Position numbers and translations under genes: made by a program | The notes under the pieces: model-generated | What the model was told of the DNA's origin: nothing | Seen by the model: the letters and a program-made list of their open reading frames with translations, nothing else | Databases searched by the model: none | Assembly (NCBI GenBank): GCA_012932295.1 | Contig: JAAONU010000018.1 | Location: 924,206 to 988,205 of the forward strand | Length of the DNA stretch: 64,000 nucleotides | Source of the DNA: Cyclina sinensis | Lineage: Eukaryota > Mollusca > Bivalvia > Venerida > Veneridae | Reading direction: 5' to 3' | In this document: piece after piece, positions 57,498 to 64,000 of the stretch | How the letters are laid out: every line of letters starts with the position of its first letter | How positions within the stretch are numbered: position 1 is the first letter of the stretch

Positions 57498-60400
57498 GTA
57501 GGTACAAAATGATAATGTTTTAACTACTACAAGATGTGCATAACGTATGATTAATCACCGTTTAATCAAGATGCACAGGTCTATGCACACAATTTGCCCT
57601 AGGTAACGCCTCATCCTTCACCGAAAAAGAAATGTCAAATTTTCTGATACTGTTTTTTTGATTTGGCAAACTTCGAAATTTTTCGAACCAATAAAACTTT
57701 TGAAATCTATAGATTTTTTCCTCGTTTAATCGTTCGTAACGTTTAAGGAAAATGATAAAAATAGAACAGATTCAGCAAATGCCACGTGGGAGTCACACCA
57801 TATCTTGTGTATTACAGATCACACAAAATAAGCCAGGCCCCGTGACAAAATTTCGACTTTTTTTTCAAAAACTTTCACCATATGGTGAAATCTTTGTATT
57901 TTTTAAAGAGCATGGTTGCTTCCTGTTTGAAGAGAACTGAAAAAATATCTGCTTGGAAATTCAATCATTATAATATAACAGATGCGTTAATTTCAATGGT
58001 AGATTATAATTTTCTGACATTTCGAATGCGATACTATGGGTTTTATTCAACTTCATCTGGTAGCTTTAAACAAATATTCTAGATATTTTTCTTGGTTGCT
58101 GATGAAATAAACACGAAAAATTGCCAAGGTATTACATACATGTAAGATAAAATTAGTAAAATAGGATGGTTACATTCAGTTACAATATTAGATTTCACAT
58201 ATTAATAGATACAATTCACTTTTTACTGTATGTAACAAACTTGAATTAAACAATATTGCTGTACGCATGCGTATTTCAGGCGAATTAACCGAACAATAAT
58301 TGTATTTTTTCTTTCTGAATACTTTTATTTGTTCTGTTGCTAAATGTTCAATTAAAAGGTTAATCTAAAATAGTAGCTAAACAGAGAAAAAATATCATTG
58401 TCTAAGTTATTTTCAACATACTTGAATTGTTGATGATATGCGCATGAATAAAGATATTAGGTGTTTCAATTACCAATATGGTCACTGCACCAATTAAGTT
58501 ATTTTCGAATCATTTGACTTTCAAACCTTAATAAACACCAAAATTTATGTCTGAGCTTCGCAGTATTGAATGTCAAAGTTTAGTTGTCCAGGTCAGAGAA
58601 AACAATATATTTTCCACGACCACAGACATCCATCAATGAAAGATTCTTAACGGCGTTTTCACCAAGAACCCAATATTTACTTAAAATCACCCCTCTATTT
58701 ATTCACCCGCACGATTATTGTTTGGACTTAAATGTCCGTAAAACTATAAAACTTGATACCTTTGATAGACCCCCTTTAAGTAGAAAATTTCCACCATTGA
58801 GCAATTTTGAGGGTCTTTTGTGGGTTGAAGAGCATTTGAGATGTTAATGCAAATATGCACAGTGTAATTTTGTTTAAATTAACTGAAAGTCAAGATGGCG
58901 GACAAGTGCGGAATGGGGCGCGCACATGTAATTACATTCAGTCATCCTCGGCATTGGTTTCAAGTGGAATATTCTCATTTTTTTATCGGGAAAAGCTGTT
59001 CATTATTGTGATGTTAGTGCAGTCGTGGTCAGACGTATAATGATATTAATTGACGGCACGTTCCCGTAAAGTGATCTCAATACTAGAACCGCTTTCGCCT
59101 CGTTGATTTTTCATTGGTATTCCGAATCAGTGTTCTACGCAACATCTTGGACTCGACTGAAGTATAATGATACTCGCTTAAAGTTTTTAATGTTACGCAT
59201 TGTTGTAGTTAAAGTTTTTTATCCCTCAAGATGTTACGCATTGCTGTAGTTGAAGTTTGCTAGTATTTTCCATTTTTGATGCAAAAGCCAAAAAAATGTT
59301 GTGACTGTTTTTAATAAATCACTAGAGGCATACCGAAGAAGGGGTTTCAGAGATGTTATTTATATCATGTATATATCTAAATATATCCTGAATGGTTTCT
59401 GACCTGACGTTATTACAACTAGCCAATTTGATACAGTACTATAATGTCAGAGGAGTCGCATTACTAATCTAGTTATCAGTACATCCAGTGTAATAATCAT
59501 TCTAGCTAATTTATGTCATCATTAAAACTTCAGCTATAATGGCATATATCAGGAACTCTAGATTAGATGTTCGAACACTTGTTGGATGCTCTGTTTAAGG
59601 AGATGTTTGATTTTGATCATCTTTAAAGTTCACTTCCAAATAGTTCAGCACATTTCAAGGTCACTTTGTCAGTGAGGTGTTTGACTGAAACAGTTGACCA
59701 TACGTTTATTTTGTCAGGCTTCTGGATCAAGGTGCATAAATCATCACCAAGGTTATACAAGAAAACACTAAGTCCACTTGCCGCCTGTAATTAACTGGTC
59801 ATCTCCAATATAAATTTAAACTGAGACTATAATTAACTTTGGGCCATTGGGCCCCGTCTGTCGGCGCGTTGCCGCCCCCAGGGGTGAGCCCTTTTTGCTT
59901 GTAATTTACTCCCAAGGGAATCCCTTTTCAACAATGAATTGGACAATGAAAACAAATACGGTTATAAATGGACGGTCCATCAGCACATTGATGACCGATG
60001 GTCACTCATTTAAAAGTAATTCAAGAATGATCTAACTGAGTAAATATAAATATTCTTAAACTTTATCTCGTTACTCAAAGTACATATATATAGAAATTAC
60101 GTTAAACGTTACAACATTTTTTTTGAATACAAAGCAATGATATTCACTTCGAATGTTTTTTGTAAAAAACAAAACAAAAAAACAAAAAAGACCCGCTTGA
60201 ACAATGGGGCAGTCACAAATAGGAACAATCTGACATTTATCATATCCGTTTTAGTATAAAATGTGTAAGAAAACAAATCCCTATTTTATTTTATTTTATT
60301 GAAAATTAAATTCAAATGATACAGACATCTCTTAAAATACTCAGTAATAAAGTACGAAATATTCTCACAGAGTACATCAACATAGCAAACTTCTTTCCGA

Positions 60401-60639
60401 GATGTTTTATTTTGTATTTTGGACACGATTATCTTTTTAGACGGTTAATCTATAAAAGTTATGTAAATAAGCTATTAAATGTTACCGTTTTTTTTATCAG
60501 CAGTTAAACAATTAGTATCTAAGAGTTTTTTGGTAAAGTTTGTTCCTGATTACATAATTTCATACCTTATCAATCGGCCATTTTATATAGATATTCATGG
60601 CATACATGTATAACAAAAAAGACGAAGGAAAGAACAAAT

Positions 60640-60735
60640 AAAATAATAAATAAATAATAATAAATAAATAAATAAATAAATAAATAAATGAATAAATAAA
60701 TAAATAAATAAATAAATAAATACATAAATAAGTAA
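60640..60735. repeat. (AAAT)n microsatellite
   Basis: Nearly pure TAAATAAATAAA run with few interruptions; a second tract lies at 62565-62603. Confidence 0.9.
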
Positions 60736-61100
60736 AAGTTTAAAAAGCAATGAATTAATGAATGAATAAATGAAATACGTTTTAAAGCTATGTCGATATT
60801 CTGGAATATTTCAATAATCTAATTTTAAATTCATTTGCACGTCACTGTAACTTAAGTGAAAACTCAGTATTTACAAATTCATTAAAAGCGGCCCAGAACT
60901 ATTTAGACGATATCTTATCGTAGATATTTTTTACTCGAGATTACCTCCTCTATTTTAAATTTACTTATTTATGGCAACAGTAGACACTTGTACCCTGTCC
61001 TTGACCCTCCAATACGCACTTCCAGCATTCTTAAACAAACTGTTAGCAGCGGTGATCTCCTTTTTTACACGGCTTTAGTAACAACAATATTTTTTTTGGT

Positions 61101-61131
61101 GGGGGAGGAGGTAAGGGGTGGGGGTGGGGGG
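61101..61131 (+). other. G-quadruplex-forming motif
   Basis: Runs GGGGG, GGGG, GGGGG and GGGGGG with loops of 1 to 8 nt, the longest containing two GG pairs. It is an isolated G-rich island in an AT-rich intron. Confidence 0.5.
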
Positions 61132-62567
61132 CATTACGTAATTTTGTGTTTAAAGCGGTAGGAACTATGTGAAATCTAGAATATTTCACTGTAAAATATC
61201 TTAAGTGAAAGACTGAAAATATATCAGCTTCATAGACGAAAAGGGTGAATCAAACTTGTAACCGAGTCATATGTGAGAGAAAATATACCGTGTGGCTGAC
61301 CATAGGTGAAGATACTATAGCGAAGCACGAGACAATATGGTTCAGTGTTGCACGGACACTTGGATCAACGGGGGTGCCCAGTGGTCAACACGGACAGCTA
61401 TCTGTCGTAACTGTTGGATGACCACTCAACTCTTTGTCCTGCCTTTCAAACCCAATTACAGACAATGAAATTCATAATTATCAACAACAATGGACAGTTT
61501 TATATGATACTACCAATGATGGTTTAGACAAATGTCCAACTGGTCATTTTCAAAATGAGCGGGTAACAATTTTAGAGGCAATTTAAAGGCGATAAATATT
61601 TCTGACAAAACTGGTTAGAGCTCGAAATTGGATATGTTTTTATCTAGTCCGTTTGAGATGAAGTGTGCATCGCTAGAGTTGTCTAGAAGCCCTCAGTCAG
61701 CTGACTTCCTCTTTATCCGTTCTCTATCTGTTTGTGATGGACAGTTTGGGGTGAAAATGTGTAATTTAGACAGTGGTCATTTTCTGATCAAACTGACCAA
61801 CATATCGAGACAATCTCGGACATTTCGACACGCTTATTGTTATGGTTACCGAATCTAATTTGGAAACCTTCCATTTTCACCTACACGTGGTTGTTATAGA
61901 AACACCTCAGGCAATGAACGCTGCTGATTTAGAACCTTATTTGGCTCTTCATCGACTAAAAAATAGTAAATTTTAGAGCCGAATGACAGGAGTTGATTGC
62001 ACAGTCAGCGACGTCCTGACGATACGGGATATTTTAACCAAAACAAGCAATTATTGAAAGTGCTATTATTAACAAGACGAGAGTAGATAAGGTCTTAAAC
62101 AAAAGTTGAAATTGAAGAAATCTAAGGCAAGAATGAAATGCTTAAATCACAAACAAAAAGTATGTTGTTCAATTGTAAACCAACCCTTGCAAGACAAAAC
62201 ACCCAGATCTGAGACAAGAATAAAATGCTTAGATCATAAACAAATGAAATTATTTATCATTGTGTATACACTGATATGTTTTGGCGATTTTTTAGACTTA
62301 TTTTCTGTTACTATTTATTATTCATGTCGTACGAAGAAGAGTATGATTTTTTTTCACTAAAACCAAAACAGTTATGACTAATACAAATCGACTGGTATGA
62401 TAAAGTGGAAATAAAATAAATGTATAAAATAATGATGTAAGCAAAGCTCATACTTGAGTATTCAGTAGAACAGTATCTTGTTAATAGTAAATATATTAAA
62501 AATCCTAAGCAACATAATTCGTTAACAATATTGCTAGTTAAGACAAATATTTATTTTCTGCACAAAA

Positions 62568-62602
<35 letters not shown>

Positions 62603-64000
62603 AAACTCGACTTCTCTTAAAATACTTTTAATTATTGCCATTTAACTTTTGACTAAATTTTGAAGTCCTTTTCGAAAAAAAGCTCTTTTCGAATAGTGCT
62701 GTAATAAAACGCGGCAAAAAAAATTTAAAGGTAAAATATTATTAAGAATATCATATTTATTTGTTAAAATATGATCCGTGATGAAAAGGTTTCTGAGAAA
62801 AACAGAATAAAGAGTATTTAAGTAATTTTGATAAAAAATCTACATATCTTGAATTAAAGTAGAAGTTCGAATTACGAATGAAATATGCAATACAAATACA
62901 AATATACAATACAAATACAAATTGTTTAACATTTGCTACTGAAACCAAAATATTCTATGATATTTAAATGGGCTTTTTTTCTATCTAATGAGTGAGGATG
63001 AAGAAATAAAAAGATATATATTTTTTTCGGCTACATTGTCTGAAGTATGTGAAATGTAGTCTGTATGTCAATTAAAATAAGAATTGAATTATAATTTAAT
63101 GGCAAGTTGAATGACAACTTCAACGGTTGAAGCTAGGACTCTTAATAAGAACAAAGTAAGGAATGAAAACAAAATGAATGGATGTATTGAAACATAAACA
63201 TTTGTTTATTCATTATAAATGTTGCAAATTTTATACTTTGATACATATATGTATTAGAATCTAGAATATTAGAGTCTTTATCATTCATATTAAGAAATTG
63301 ATGCAAATTAACAAGTTTCTCCTTAGAATTAAAAATGAATTTTGCAAGCTTTAAAATGTGCTAAAATTGTTTGGTTTTTATATTCATGCTGATGTTCAGT
63401 ATACCCACTAAGCTGTATGTGTCTTTCTCTCGGGCGGCAGAACTTTTAAGTACTCACATGATAGACGGCAGCCCACGGTTTTCTAGTTGGGAGGGAAATT
63501 TTCTCAAGTGTGAATACGAAACCGACAATTTGAACGACTCTCCATATAACAAAACACATTAACAATATTGTCTGTTTTCTATGATTAATGATAAGCGATT
63601 AGAGACAAGATCTTCAGCTTCTAGGACCCTTCTTGCCGATACAAATTGCCATCTTTTGTCTCATCCATAATAATACATCTTCCAAACCACACAAAACTTC
63701 GTAACATTTCTGACACAGGGGTTGGAATATGTTCAACGTGTTAGCATTTTACTTTATTCAGTTGTTAGTTTTGCCTAGATATTAGAAAAAAAAGAACTTG
63801 AAAGTCTTAACACAGTTTTTTTTATCTTAGACGAAACATTTATGCAAACCCATCCGAAATTGTGACTATATACTATATATTTTGTTTAACGCTGTGTATA
63901 CATGTATATAAAGTCAAACTGTAATTTTTCAATTGGGATGAGGGAGCAAAATTTTCCTGTATTTTTTCACAGCTAACTAATAAAGATACTGTTTTATTTT

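Larger units (their letters stand above)
57498..64000. other. Probable TBX20 intron 2, no exon recognised
   Basis: About 6.5 kb follow the GTAGGT donor at 57498 without a recognisable T-box exon or other gene on either strand. It holds (AAAT)n tracts at about 60640-60735 and 62565-62603 and a G-rich block at 61101. Some GC-richer patches near 58890 (AAGATGGCGG) and 59845 could be regulatory. Open frames of 60-90 codons here show no family resemblance. Confidence 0.5.

Overview
The window is eukaryotic nuclear DNA, most likely from a bivalve mollusc. It is AT-rich, with short conserved exons separated by canonical GT-AG introns of 0.1-2 kb. It is crowded with bivalve-type repeats: tandem cassettes of about 145-170 bp containing GGTCAAGGTCA motifs, (CTGT)n-rich element ends and tRNA-derived elements. 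Most long open frames are chance or lie in repeats. The real genes were found by joining exons whose phases match and whose products align with known metazoan families.

Layout, left to right. 0.8-7.6 kb: two near-identical copies of a small three-exon minus-strand gene (130 aa, family not recognised) in a duplicated segment of about 1.8 kb, separated by tandem repeats. 8.8-15.9 kb: the last ten exons of CPSF1 (+); the N-terminal three quarters are not visible, so the two small genes probably sit inside a CPSF1 intron. 16.5-18.1 kb: convergent gap with a 45-bp minisatellite. 18.4-24.6 kb: complete seven-exon ORC6 (-), with a nested retroelement insertion between 23.3 and 24.4 kb. 24.6-27.5 kb: divergent intergenic region with a consensus E2F site beside ORC6 and an M-box beside VPS35. 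27.5-40.0 kb: complete 17-exon VPS35 (+) with one GC-AG intron and a one-base reading-frame break. 41-47.5 kb: SINEs, a tandem cassette, a putative LTR with an unusually long tRNA-Thr match, a miniature LTR element, and the three-exon SYS1 (-). 47.6-54.6 kb: gene-poor, with fold-back repeats. 55.0-57.5 kb: first two coding exons of TBX20 (+), the rest lying beyond the window.

The genes do not form one pathway. CPSF1 acts in pre-mRNA 3' end processing, ORC6 in replication licensing, VPS35 in retromer endosomal sorting, SYS1 in Golgi recruitment of ARFRP1, and TBX20 in developmental transcription. ORC6 and VPS35 are head to head, as in human, which suggests an ancient bidirectional pair. The most unusual structure is a family of miniature LTR elements whose LTRs of about 142 bp carry a tRNA-like Pol III promoter module. 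One copy is complete, with a 4-bp target duplication and a nested LINE fragment.
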